Shown here: positions 49,602 to 61,938 of the stretch, one piece after another | Layout of the letters: each line of letters starts with the position of its first letter | Numbering within the stretch: position 1 is the first letter of the stretch | The notes under the pieces: model-generated | The model's input: only the letters and a program-made list of their open reading frames with translations | What the model was told of the DNA's origin: nothing | The model's database searches: none | Program-made: the position numbers and the translations under genes | Assembly: GCF_030052815.1 (NCBI RefSeq) | Contig: NC_079503.1 | Coordinates: forward strand, 52,370,735 to 52,434,734 | Length of the DNA stretch: 64,000 nt | Source of the DNA: Hevea brasiliensis | Taxonomy: Eukaryota > Streptophyta > Magnoliopsida > Malpighiales > Euphorbiaceae | Reading direction: 5' to 3'

Positions 49602-51708
49602 TGTTAGTAGTATGCCCTATAGCATATCATTTAGTATGTATCTTGTACATGTTTTTATTAATAAAAGGCTTTTCCACTTTTCCGTTTACATAATATATTT
49701 ATGTGTAATAGAAAAGGTCCATTGATATTTTGTTAGAAATATTATTCTTAAGTTGTTAAGAATATGAGTGACAATATTTCTAGAACAAAGTATCATAAAT
49801 AGGTTCACAATCAAGGATACTTCATAATAAGGACATGACTTATCCAGAAAGATTGTATTCATGTTTGTTCCCAAGTTATTTATATGAGATATAAATAAGA
49901 TGGAATGGTGAGTCTCATGCCATATGACAAACATGATAGGTACTTATAAATGATAAGTAGGCCGAACCAGTGACACTTATGACAAGCAAATGGAGTTTAC
50001 TCTTATCAATGTTTTATCATAAATCATATCAGTGCATATAATCTTTAGACCTGAGATAGCACAGTTATCTTGTATATAGGTAGTTTGAGTTTGATACTGC
50101 TTTCATACTTGCACTGTATATGGGTATCTGGGCATGTGTTGGCTCCTACTAGTTATATATGGAGGTAGGTATTGATCAAGATGGAATCTGTTCCTCTAAA
50201 TAAATAGAGATAAAATCCTATGTTCATTTAATTGTTCTTGATATTTCAAGTTCCTCGCTAGGACAGATAGATTTATTCAGAAAAGTGTTTCTGATGAGAA
50301 AATCTTTTTAATCTAGAACTGGAATTAAAAGAGAACATAATATTCATATCAAATGGAGTTTGACATAAACCATGACTCCAGCTTGAGTTGGGATTTTGTA
50401 ACAGAGAGATTCTAGTGCATGGTAACATATGATTATAGGTTCATTTAAGGTAAACCTTATTACTAATTGCGTGGCCATGGCATGCTATGCTAGGTGTTAA
50501 CCATGGTCTATGAGGTGCATAAAATGATTTAGAGAAATCATTTATGGTAAAAAAGAGTTCTGATGATATTAAGAGTTGATATCATATCTCATTGCCAATT
50601 AGTGATAAGCCTAGTAAGTCACACACATACACAAGTTATCACCTAATTAAATATGATTTAATTAATTAATTAAAGAGTTTAATTGATTAATTAAATAGGT
50701 TTGTTTTGCAATTAGATTACAAAGTCCCTAGCATGACTTGAATCCAAATCTAGATTATTGGATGTATAGTATAAGTTAAATTTATATTTAAAGTGTTTAA
50801 ATATAAATTTAATTAATGAGAAATTAATTAATAGAGATTAATTAATTAATTTATATTTGATATAAATTAATTAGAAGAAGAGAAATAATTATTTTGGGTT
50901 AAGAACCCAAAATTAAGACACAGGGGCATTTTGGTCATTTTCGCAGTGTGACATGTGACACCATGAGATGGTGACACATGGCAATACACATAAGCTTGCC
51001 AAATATCTTTTAATCATGTAATATGATTAAAATTAAGATTAAATATAGATTTGACACTTGGCACAATGTGATTGGGTCACTTAAACCTAGAGCTAATCAA
51101 AGGGTGACATGTGGCAAGGGTTTAATGTGTTAACCTAGCTATATAAGTGTTGTTATGAGAAAATAAAATAAAACCAGCAGCCACACTCCTTTGTCACGCC
51201 ATTTTGAGGCTCTCCATCTCTTCTTCTTCATCTCTCATCAATTCAAAGAGATTAGCCATCAATCTCTTGAATTAAAAATACTAGAAATCGTTTCTAGTGT
51301 CCTGTTTACATCTCTAATCTCTTAAAAGGCAGAACTTGAATTCCTAATTAATAGAAAAAGCTTTAGAAGCTGTTCAAGGGCTGCCATAGGTGTTCTTGGT
51401 GTGGACAAGCTAGAGGGACAACATTTGGTGTCCTGAAGACGAATCTCAAAGGCGCAAATATGCTGCAGTGCATCAAGAGGTTAGTGTAATCGTTCTTGAT
51501 TTAATCTAGGGTTCTAAAATTAATCTGATTAATTTTAAAATCTTAAATGGCAAATATAGATCCAAAAACATATTAAAAGAGTTTTAATATGTTGTTTATC
51601 ATTCAAATCAAATAGTTAAAAATAAATCTTGCATGATGCATGTGACCCTAGGTGAAAATTTTTGAATTCAATGGTATAAACTTATATTTTTACGCTTCCG
51701 TTCTTTCA
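49602..51708 (+). mobile_element. Solo copia LTR
   Basis: 2107 bp from TGTTAGTAGTATGCCC to CGTTCTTTCA, the reverse complement of the LTRs at 33120 and 40564, and more diverged from both than they are from each other. The perfect duplication TTGAA (49597-49601 and 51709-51713) flanks it. There is no internal sequence, so it is a solo LTR. Confidence 0.94.
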
Positions 51709-52700
51709 TTGAATTCTAGTAATTACACAAAGTCTCCAATAATTAGTTCAAAATCCTAATTCAAATTGTCAAGGTCAATAATGCATATTCAATCCAATTT
51801 CTAATATATGAACTTCATCCCTCAACATATAACTCATTCATCAACATCACAAATCACCTTTTACATGCATGAAATTAACAATATCCCATACTTCTCAAGG
51901 CTGCTGAAATGAGACAATTACACAAGTCTCCAATAATTTGTTCAAACCCTAACTCCAATTTGTCATTCATAATATACACATACAATCACATTTCTAACAT
52001 ATACAACTTTATCTATTTAACCATTAACAACACTAAACACCATTTACATGCATGAAAACATTAAACTCTCATGGTTCCCATAGCTGCCGAATTCTAGAGT
52101 TCACCATTCCTCATCATTTTCTTCAATTTTCTTAGCATATCAACTCAATTGAAGATGTAACTAAGAAAGGAAAAGAAATTATGCACTAACCTTTAATCAA
52201 GAAATTCCCAAGCTTGTAAAACTTCAAAATTTTCTCTTTTCTTTTGCAGCCTATATACTTCCCAAGGTGTGAGGACTAATTTTTGTGAAGTGAACTTATA
52301 ATTTTATGTTGAAAATGGAGGGGATTTAAGCTTGGATGAGAGAAAATCCATGGAGGAAAAAAATGAAGATGAATTTGGTTATGGGAGAGATGGAATAGAG
52401 AAGATGACTTGAGTGGATGATATTTGTCATCTTATGCCTTTATATACTCCACTAACAATTTGTTTAATTATTATAATAATTAAAGTTTTAATTTTTCAAA
52501 TAATCCCCCTCATTTTTCCTTTAATTACATTATATATAGTTTTATATTTTCATGGGATTTTCAAAATTTTTAATATCACTCATTTTAGTGGACATTTAGG
52601 TCAAAAGTCGAATCTAGGTGCCAAATGACCAAAATGTCCCTATTTGAGTTATAGTCAACTTTTTCGGTAATACCGATTAAATCCCTGATCCAACGGTTCC

Positions 52701-54944
52701 TATCACACCTTACCCCTTTGTAAGGCATAACATAATCCCATAGAATATCTAATGAACTACCAAACTTCACCTACTGATAACTCATCAAGTATCCTACAAG
52801 GGATTTTAAAACCATTTTCTTACTTCTTGGAAGTGGTGAGCATTTTAGTAGGAATTAAAAATATTAAATTGAAGTTTGAAAACTAGTTAAGATTTTGGTC
52901 CCATTTTATTTTTCCGCAAATTGTATAAAAATTTCGGCAGAGTGCCTTCTATATTTTGAGAAAATAGTTCTTCAAAATACCTAAAAAGAACACTTCCAAT
53001 AATTGTTTCACAACTCCCAACCCAAATCAACACAGTTCAATTTAATTCCACAACTCAACCAAAAATTGGTCATCTCAAAATATTTCACAAATTCACTCAC
53101 ATTGCAAATAGTACTAAATTTACAAATACAGATATTAATTTACAAAAGGAAAATTTAAAATATCATTATTATAATTTATTATACAACTGCTCAACTTTAT
53201 ATTGATACATAAGATATTACAATATTTACATCAAATAACTATAAGGTATAATTAAATACCCATACAAAAAGATTAGCGAAGGCCTTGCCAATTTAGCAAC
53301 TCACCCTGCTGCTTTTTCTTTGCTCTTATCTGCGATAGCAAAATAGGCTATCGCTAAGTATAAAAATACTCAGTGGTGCACAATAAAGTATAAAATGCAT
53401 AACATAAAACATTTATGAACAAATTATAATTCAAAAATCTCACAATCGCATTTCATAATTTTTTTCAAATCACATTTATAACAAATCATAATTTTCAAAG
53501 CTTAATATAACACAAATTTAATCAAACAATTTAATAAACATAGTGTTGCCAATCAATAACACAACTTAGGCCATGACACAAAATTTCCAAACATGCCGTG
53601 TGTACATGACGACAAGGCAAACTCACCCCACTAATCAAAATCAATAAGGGAGGTGGCTAGCTAGCTAATGAGTACTCATCCAAACTCACCCCTCAGACTG
53701 AGAAGCCAGAGATGGAGGAATATAGTTAAATATCAAACTCACCCCACAAGTGGTGGATGAATATATTAATATTGTCATGCCAAGTGGGAATTAAAAATAA
53801 TTTAAATCAAGTTATTCAAATATTTTATGCAAAACACAATCAATTTCCAAAGTCAAATTTCCATTCCCAAAGTGGCAACACAATAGTTCTCAAAACCTAT
53901 AATTAACACAATAATTTCACAATGCATAACTAAATAAATTTTCTATGAAAAAACGATGAATTAAGGTTTATTGTGCACAAACCTGATGTGAGTTGCCTCT
54001 AGGCCTTGACTCAATTTGCCTTATCCTTTTCTAGGTCTTTTTCAGCTTTATGCAGAATTTTCACCTCTCCAAACTTCTTCCTTTCTTCTTCTTTTTGTTG
54101 TCAAGCTCTTTATCAAGGTTTGAATACAAAGTTTAATGATAGAAATTTAAGTTTTTATGGTGGGATTTAGGGTTTGATCAAGCTCAAAATGAGCTTTAAT
54201 GGAGTTTTAAGAGTGAGAGAGCTTTGAGAGAGAGAGAGGAGTGGGGCGGCAAACCTTAGGAAGAAGAAGACTTCATTAATTTTTTTTTTTCTTTTAATTG
54301 TCTTTTAACTTAGTCATTATCCCACAATTCCAATTTTGTAAATATTAGGTTTATTGCATCATGCATGATGTCATGCATGATGTAATTAACCTTTTTTAAC
54401 TTTTTCTTTTTCCTCTTTTTTTTCATTTATTTTTCCTTAGTTCTTTAATTAAATTCTTGATCTCGAAATTTTCTTTTCTCTGATTTTATTAGACAGTTCG
54501 GTCAGAATTCAGCTCTAGGGGTCAATTGACTAAATTGCCTCTCGCCAATTCGATCCGGTTTACAAATAATTCAATATTTCTTCTGGATCCCTGAACTAAT
54601 TATTTGACCTGCTTAACAATTTTTTTTCTTAATTTTCTATTTTCCACTGTGTTCGCAATAGTCCTAAGGACCACGGCGTCACATTTTACGATTCGAAATT
54701 TGAGTTTAAATCGACCTCACAATCCTTCCCGATAAGGTCACCCATCGTTGTGACTCTCGGCTCATTTAACCTCTTATGTTCTGTTTTTCTTTATTTATAC
54801 TTAACTAATTGACAATTACTAATTATTTGTGTTCAGGGCTTATCTAGTTGTCTTAGATGTAGTTCTAATCCCCTTAATTATCCGGATCGACACCGATCAC
54901 CGAAATAGTGAAATATGCCAGGCTATGCCAATAGGGGTGTTACA
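52701..54944 (-). mobile_element. Solo Tekay-like LTR with a large internal deletion
   Basis: Starts TATCACACC (terminal G to A) and ends ATAGGGGTGTTACA. Its target duplication GTTCC (52696-52700 and 54945-54949) is perfect. It is 2244 bp against 3.4-4.0 kb for other copies. About 1.3 kb is missing at about 54045, between the sequence matching 14795 ('tttttcagct') and that matching about 16067. The stem-loop and middle of the LTR are therefore gone. Confidence 0.92.
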
Positions 54945-55742
54945 GTTCCTTTAATTTTCTTTTTCATCTGTACCGATTAATTACATTTTCTTTGATATTT
55001 TTTGTAACACCCCGAACCTCCAAGCTCTGAATAGTACCATTTTTTATCTGTGACTTGTACTATTTAAAGACACCTTGAGGACCAAAAAATAAAATGAAAA
55101 TTTATTGAGATAGACAGAATAAAAATTTAAGTGACCCAAAAATATAATGACTCCTCGGGTATTATGAAAAAGAAGGATTATGACTCGATGAGGGGTGTTT
55201 TGATCAATTCACTTCAAGAGTTGATTTTTGACCAAAATGTCAATTAAATTAAGTGAAATTTATAAATTGAATTATGAAGTAATTTTTGAGGGAAAAATTT
55301 CAAATAAAAATCTGTAAAGAAAATAAAAGAAATAAAAATCTAGAATTTTAATTTTATTTTGACCCAATTAAAATTTTAGGATCAATGGGCTTTGGACAAC
55401 TCAATTAAAACTAATTAAATAAATTAAAATAGAGATAAATATATAAGGGAAAAACCCTCTTCCTCCTTCCCCAAAATTGTGTCGCCCAATTGCTCTCTCT
55501 CCCTCTCTTTTTCTTTCTTCTTTTTCTTTCATTCTTCCACTTACAACCTCTCTCAACCCTTAATCTCCCCACTTGTCCTCCATGGATTGTAACACCTTAG
55601 GCAAATCTCACATCGACAAAATATGGGAGAGATGCTGGGTTTATAAGTTGGTGGTTCGTAACCCCTAGTGACACGTTTTAAAACCGTGAGGGCTTCGGCC
55701 CAGAAAGGACAATATTACTAGTGGGCCAGGCCGTTACATTTG

Positions 55743-55755
55743 TGGTATTAGGGCC
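55743..55755 (+). other. TRIM primer site, first copy (mutated)
   Basis: TGGTATTAGGGCC follows the first LTR; it differs from TGGTATCAGAGCC at two positions. Confidence 0.8.
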
Positions 55756-55984
55756 AGGTTCGCGTGCAACCTTGAGTGATGGTGGGGCAAACCTCAGCTA
55801 GGACGCTGAGTCCCATAAGGGGGGTGGATTGTAACACCTTAGGCAAATCCCACATCGGCAAAACACGGGAGAGATGCTGAGTTTATAAGTTGGTGGTTCA
55901 TAACCCCTAGTGACGCATTTTAAAACCGTGAGGGCTTTGGCTCAGAGCGGACAATATCACTAGTGGGCTGGGCCATTACATTTG

Positions 55985-55997
55985 TGGTATCAGAGCC
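55985..55997 (+). other. TRIM primer site, second copy (perfect)
   Basis: TGGTATCAGAGCC lies 4 bases after the second LTR and matches the initiator-Met tRNA 3' end. Confidence 0.92.
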
Positions 55998-57393
55998 GCT
56001 CTGCGTGCAACCTTGAGCGATGGTGGGGCAAACCTCAGCGAGGACGCTGAGTCCTATAAGGGGGGTGGATTATAACACCTTAGGCAAATCCCACATCGAC
56101 AAAACATGGGAGAGATGCTGGGTTTATAAGTTGGTGGTTCATAACCCCTAGTGACGCGTTTTAAAACCATGAGGGCTTTGGCCCAGAGCGGATAATATCA
56201 CTAGTGGGCCAGGCCATTACATAGATTTTTCATCTTATTGGTAGAGAACATCAAATTAATCCTTGTTTGAGAGATTAAAAGCAAGGGGAATAAGAGATTT
56301 GGAAGAAATTGAAGATTGAGAAGGTCACAATTTAGGTAAGTTCTTTTCATGCTTGATTAGTTATAGAAATCTTGAATTAAGTTAGATTATGATGAAATTT
56401 CATGAGAAATTAAAAGAAAACAGGTGTAACACCCCTTATCCATCTACAGTATAGCTGAGCAAAGCGTGCCACACGGTGTGTCGGAGCACCTGATCTTATC
56501 TTATTTCGTTTCAGTTCTTGATTTATTTATTCAAATCTTTATCTAAGGTTTAGGCATTAACATTGTTTATTAAAGTCTAACTAATGTGGTAAATACCATA
56601 TGGTTTTAATAATCATAATCACAGTCTCATTCATAATCACACTCAGCTCTTATATCAAAATTCTCAATTTCATCAATGTACATAATTTGTAACTAATTGC
56701 ATAAAATCACAGTCTACATATTATACAGTTTAATTAAATCACAGACTTATTCAATACAATTTCTTAGTTTGAATTACAACATAAGAAATAATTAAAATAT
56801 ACAAAATACATTATATGCTTAATGTGAGCCCTATCTACATGCATTGCTGAGCAAGTGACAACCTTGAACTCTTTTGACACTTCTGCAGATCTGAACTTCA
56901 AATATCTCAGTCAACTGTCTACTGGTTTTACCTTCAATACCTGCGCGAGGAAACAATTTCATTGCACTAAGCATTTCTACTTAGTGGTGCAATATTACAA
57001 CAAAGAAATGATATATACAAATAAAAAAAGAAATAAATCATAATTCGAATACTCAGGAATCAATTTAATTATATATGATATTTCTAGTATTGACTATCTT
57101 ATATTCTAATTTAGTTCCTCTTGGGTGTAATTAGTTTATAACTTTGCAGTAATACTGTTTAATAGATGAATTATTCTAAGAATAGTGCATTTTAGATTTC
57201 TATGGTCCTAAAAATGGCATTTGTAATATTTAATTTAGTTATCTTTCTATTACTAATATTTACTCATTTCATTCGATCTTTTCATTTTTACTTAATTCAG
57301 TTATACTGTATGTCACAACACTTAATTTAGCTATTTGAATTTAATGATCCTTAAATTAACTGCCCGTGTAGCCTATACATCGATCAGACTGGA

Positions 57394-57545
57394 TAGCACT
57401 GGGTACCTATTACCTCGGGCCATCACACCATCGGTCACGAAGTATCTCCCAATGTGCAAACAGTAGATAAAATAGCACTGGATACCTAGTACCTCGGGCC
57501 ATCACACCATTGGTCACAAAGTGTCTCTCGGTGTGCAAACAGTAT
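57394..57545 (-). repeat. 79-bp tandem duplication in family 2 LTR
   Basis: Two adjacent units begin 'tagcactgg' and contain 'cctcgggccatcacaccat' and 'gtgcaaacagta', about 88% alike by eye. The corresponding area in the 47103 copy has no obvious pair. Confidence 0.85.
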
Positions 57546-58094
57546 GGCTAAAAGGCCATATAATCAATCAAGCAATAAGCCGAGTATAATAACATAATCT
57601 GTATAGCCATAGGCTATTAAAATTATAGTGTGGCATAATAAGCTATAAAACACAGTATGGCATGAAGCCATTTACAATACAACTATCAGAACTCTATTGG
57701 CATGCCAACCTATCCAAACTAGTCAACTAGGCAATACTAGGGCATTTACAAACTTAAATATTTAATTCTTTATTTTTAGAGTTTATAGGTCATTATGTCT
57801 TTCACTGGTCAACAAAATTGTTGACCTTTATATGCATCATAGATAGGTTGATTCTAGCACCAACAGGTCACAATTATTCAGTAGATCATCAGACAGATCA
57901 TATTTCATATCAATTGTTTTGAAGTACCATTCTGCTCAAAGCATTTTTCCTGTCTCTTATAATAAGGACTAATATCTCATTCACACATTCATATGATTTA
58001 TTAAGTACATTACTAGTCAAACATAAACGTTGACTTTTCCACACTGAGCAAATATGTTGGTTCTAGTTGCAGTAGGATTCCTCATTTTAAGTTT

Positions 58095-61000
58095 TGTAAC
58101 ACCCCTATTTGCATAGCCTAGTACATTTTGCTATTTCGTTGACCGGTATCAGTCTGGATAATTAAGGGGATTAGAATCACATCTAAGACAACTAGATAAG
58201 CCCTGAATGCAAATAATTAGTAATTGCCAAATAGTTAAGTATAAAGAAGAAAAACAAAGCATAAAAAGTTAAATAAGCAGGGAGTCACAACGATGGGTGA
58301 CCTTCTCGAAAAATGACTGTGAGGTCAGTCTTAACTCAAATTTCGAATCAGAAAATGTGACGTCGCGGTCCTTAGGACTATTGCGAATACAGTGAAAAAG
58401 AGAAAATCACGAAAAAGAATTGTTAAGCCGGTCAAATAATTAGGTCAGGGATCTAGAAGAAATATCAAATAACTTGCAAACCGGATTGAACCAGCGAGGG
58501 GCAATTTGGTCAATTCACTCCTAGAGTTGACTCCTGACCTAACTGTCCAATAAAATTTGAGAAATGAAAATTTTGACATATAGAATTAAATTAAAGAAGT
58601 GAGGAAAAAGAAAAGAAAAGAAAATAAAGAATAATGACATCATCATGGATGACATCATGTATGACTCAATAAATAATTATCAATTATTTACTTAATTTGA
58701 CTAAGCCAATTTGGGATAAATACACATAAAAATAACAAAATAAAGAAATTTATTTTTTGGTCTTCTTCGTCATGGATGCCCCCACCTCTCTTTCTCTCTA
58801 ATTCTCTCACTATTCCACCATTTTTAACCCTTAAAAGCTTGATTTCTCCTCCCTTCCTCACCATAAAAACTCTAACCTCCAACATTAAAGTTTGATTTTA
58901 GACCTTGGTGGAGTGATTAGTAACTAAAAGAAGAAGAAAAGAAGGAGACTTGGAGAATTAGAGAATCCATAAATCAAGGAATGTATAAATTGGTTTTAAA
59001 TCTTTAAATACTACTTGGAATTGAGTTGAGATGCATGGAAATTGTGAAGAAAATGAAAATAATCTTGCATGCATGATGAGTAAAAAATTTCGGCAGCCAT
59101 GGTAACCTAAGGTTTTGATGGTGTTTAGTTAGATTAAACATGAAATCTTGATAAATTGATGTTGTATAGGTGATTGGTATGTTTAAATTGTATAAATTGA
59201 GGAATTTAGAAAATTAGGGTTCTTGACTTAGGGTTTGAAAAAGAAAAATTGTAAAAAATGCTCAATGGATGTAAATGATCTTAATGAAGGTTAGAAATGG
59301 TCAAATGGGACCATTTGTGGTGTGTGTGAATTGATAGAACCAAATTGCAATTCAGATAAATTAGTATGCATATTCTGGCAGCTTAACCTAGGTCCCTTTC
59401 ACGGACTAAAACTGAAAATTTACCAAACCAATTGGTGTGAGGCTAATTGAAAATGAAACTAGACACAAAATGGACCATTTTTCATTTAGGAATCATTTTC
59501 AGAAAATGACCATAACTTAGTGAACAATTAAGCCAAATCTGGATTAGGGCACACTGCCTTGTACAAAAATGACCAAATGAACAGTAGTTACTTAAATGAC
59601 CATAACTTGGTCTAAGAAGGTCCAAATGACCTGAATCTTATACCGATAGAAAGCTGAGACATATCCCTACAACTTTCATGAAGAAAACAAACCCAAATTC
59701 TGACCATAACCTATCCAAAAGTCACTTGCAGTCAGCACACCAAAACTGCCAGTATCTAGAAAATGCCCAGAATTTTGGGTAACACCAAATCCGACCAGCC
59801 TTAGAAAAATAGGCATAACTTGGGCTACAAAACTCCAAATGGAGTGATTCAAAAAGAGAATTAAATTTAAGACAATAAGGAACAACTTCTATGAAGAAAA
59901 ATTTGCCAAATTCTCATAGTAACTAGACCAATGGAACAGTAGAAAACAGGGAACCAAAACTGAAAAATTATAATTTCTCTTAGGAGACTTAGAAATTGAA
60001 TTGGCAATCAATGCCAACAAAATTGGCAATCAATGCCAACAAAATTGACACCAAAATGTAGTATATGGGTACAATTAGAACTAATAAACCTATTAACTAT
60101 AGAAAAGTCAACATAATTTATAAACCGTAATAAGTAGGATAAGTCTGCAAAGAAATTATTGGAATTTAAGTATTATAAATGGATATTGAAGCACTTTAAA
60201 TTTATGTCTTTCAGTTGGAAAGGGATCTTCGAAGGAGAAAAAAAAGTTTGAGTAAATTGAGTTGACAAAAGAGGTTTGTGCACAACTAGTTTTTAATTGA
60301 ATTTGTTTTGAATATTTTACGTAATTAAATGATTTTATTTTTCCTTATGCATTATGTTTATCAATTATGGGATTTATTTCAATGATTATTGAAATTGGTA
60401 TTGCAAGCATGAGTTTAGTTTTGTGAAATATTATTTCAATAATTATTGAATATTGTTTTGAACTGGATAAATTATATTTTGAATTGTGACGGGTAATTTG
60501 CATGAATAAAATACAAAATTTTGTTTTGGATTGTGATGAGCATAAAAAAGTTATGGAATATTAGAATTGATCTTGAATTAATATTGAGCTGTGATTTATG
60601 CTCACAAAAAGGACAAAGAAATGCATGATATGGTTTTATAGCTCACTATAAATGCCTGACTAGGTTATTACCTGTCTCTATATCATTTGTTGATGAGACA
60701 ATTGAGTTAACTTTATTTTGTTTCAAATACCATGGTATGTGCACAGGCTTAGATTCTCCTCTTATTAGAGGTTAGATCTAAGTATTTGTTATTGGTCCAT
60801 CGAAAGTTTCATTGGTGTGTTAAGTACTGTGCACGATGGTTCGACCTCCCCGACAATAGGGAGTTAGAATCGCCCCTGAAGATGGCCCTTTCGGATTAGT
60901 CTTGCATAGTTAGTGAGATAAAGAATGGGTTTTGATTGATAAGAAATTGTGATTTAAAATGAGATTGTGCACAAATGATTTTATTAAAATAATTGTTTAT

Positions 61001-61938
61001 TTCCATAATCGCAGTAATTATTTTTATTGGTCAGTTGTGATTTGACAAATTGAAATTTTGATCAAGGTTATTTTAATAAGTGACTATTATTATTGGCAAT
61101 GAAAATTTTGACATTTGGAAATGGGTTAAATTTTGAGATTCCATAATTTTTGATATAATTACTGTCAATGTATATTGTATTAGATTTTAAATTATAGTTG
61201 TGCACTATTGAGTTCACCACTCAGCGATAGCTTTGTATGATGTCGCAGGTGAGAGTAGAGATAGAGCAGTTGACTGAGATTCCTGCAGCTGCACCTTGAA
61301 GACTACTTGTGACTAGCCTCGGGTATATTATAGGTATACCCTTGTATATTAGATTTTTATTATGCATGTAAATATATGTGTGTAAATTATTTGAGCAGTT
61401 GTACAAAAACTTTTGTAATATTATTTTGTTATGCAATGAAATGCAAATTATTATAATGTTCAAACTTATTTTTGAGTTTTGTAATGAATGTAAATTAATT
61501 TTTCTTTAGTGGAATATCAATGAAGTTATTTAATATTATTTTTGAAGACAATTGAATTGAGAATTGTTTTGAATTATGGAGTTGGGAGAAATGGTGTTGA
61601 TTTGTGTTGTGGCAGTGGTTGATTTTGATGAAATGAATTATTGAAAGTGTTTTTACAGGTGTTTGAAGAACTGTTTTTCCCAAATATAGATGGCACTCTG
61701 CCGAAAATTTTTCAAAATTTGCGTAAAAATAAAAATGGACAAAAATTTTAACTAGTCTTTAAACTTTAAGTAAATATTTTTAATACTTTCTATAAAAGCT
61801 CACCACTTTCAAAAAGTAAGAAAACTGTTTTAAAATCCCTTGTAGTATATTTAATGGGTTAGCGGTAGGCGAAGTACGGTAATTCATTAGATGTACTATA
61901 GGATCATGTTAAATCTTACTAAGGGGTAGGGTGTGACA
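58095..61938 (+). mobile_element. Solo Tekay-like LTR, forward, complete with TSD
   Basis: 3844 bp from TGTAACACCCCTATTTGC to GTAGGGTGTGACA, with the perfect duplication AGTTT at 58090-58094 and 61939-61943. It closely follows the layout of the element 3 LTR but has only a single copy of the 35-bp unit near 60838. It ends without a primer site, so it is a solo LTR. The frames at 58688-58885, 59676-59885, 61221-61463 and 61495-61683 are antisense and without domains. Confidence 0.93.
60002..60047 (+). repeat. 22-bp tandem duplication
   Basis: 'ggcaatcaatgccaacaaaatt' is present twice in a row inside the solo LTR; the matching place in solo LTR 1 (near 2430-2465, reverse) has one copy. Confidence 0.85.

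Larger units (their letters stand above)
47103..55002 (-). mobile_element. Family 2 long LTR, reverse, interrupted by two solo LTRs
   Basis: It begins TGTGACGCCCCTTACC, related in form to but different from the Tekay-like LTR start. It shares its first about 80 bases with 56425 onward ('cccttaccc/tatcc', 'agtatagc', 'gagtaccc/gagcacc'). Its own sequence is 47103-49601, 51709-52700 and 54945-55002; the gaps are a copia solo LTR and a Tekay-like solo LTR with their own duplications. No primer-site sequence precedes it, so it is a 3' or solo LTR. The far end is not reached before another insertion at 55003. Its internal motif 'aggtcatttggac' near 49235 is shared with Tekay-like LTRs. Confidence 0.65.
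55588..56221 (+). mobile_element. TRIM element with three LTRs and two internal regions
   Basis: Three 151-152-bp LTRs (55588-55739, 55830-55980, 56071-56221), each TG/TA ... TTACA, are separated by two about 90-bp internal regions. Each internal region begins with a tRNA-Met primer site and ends with a polypurine tract (AAGGGGGG). It encodes no protein. The outer flanks TGGAT (55583-55587) and TAGAT (56222-56226) are a target duplication with one mismatch. The LTR-internal-LTR-internal-LTR form arises by unequal recombination between LTRs. Its movement depends on enzymes of other elements. Confidence 0.9.
55003..56424 (+). mobile_element. Family 2-like LTR, forward, 5' part, carrying a TRIM
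   Basis: Begins TGTAACACCCCGAACC inside the end of the preceding LTR. The text around 55195-55250 ('gatcaattcacttcaagagttgatttttgacc') corresponds to the reverse complement of about 52590-52640 in the family 2 LTR, so it is probably a related LTR in the opposite direction. It is interrupted by the TRIM at 55588-56221 and again at 56425. The pyrimidine-rich tract at 55490-55540 is a simple-sequence leader. Confidence 0.5.
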
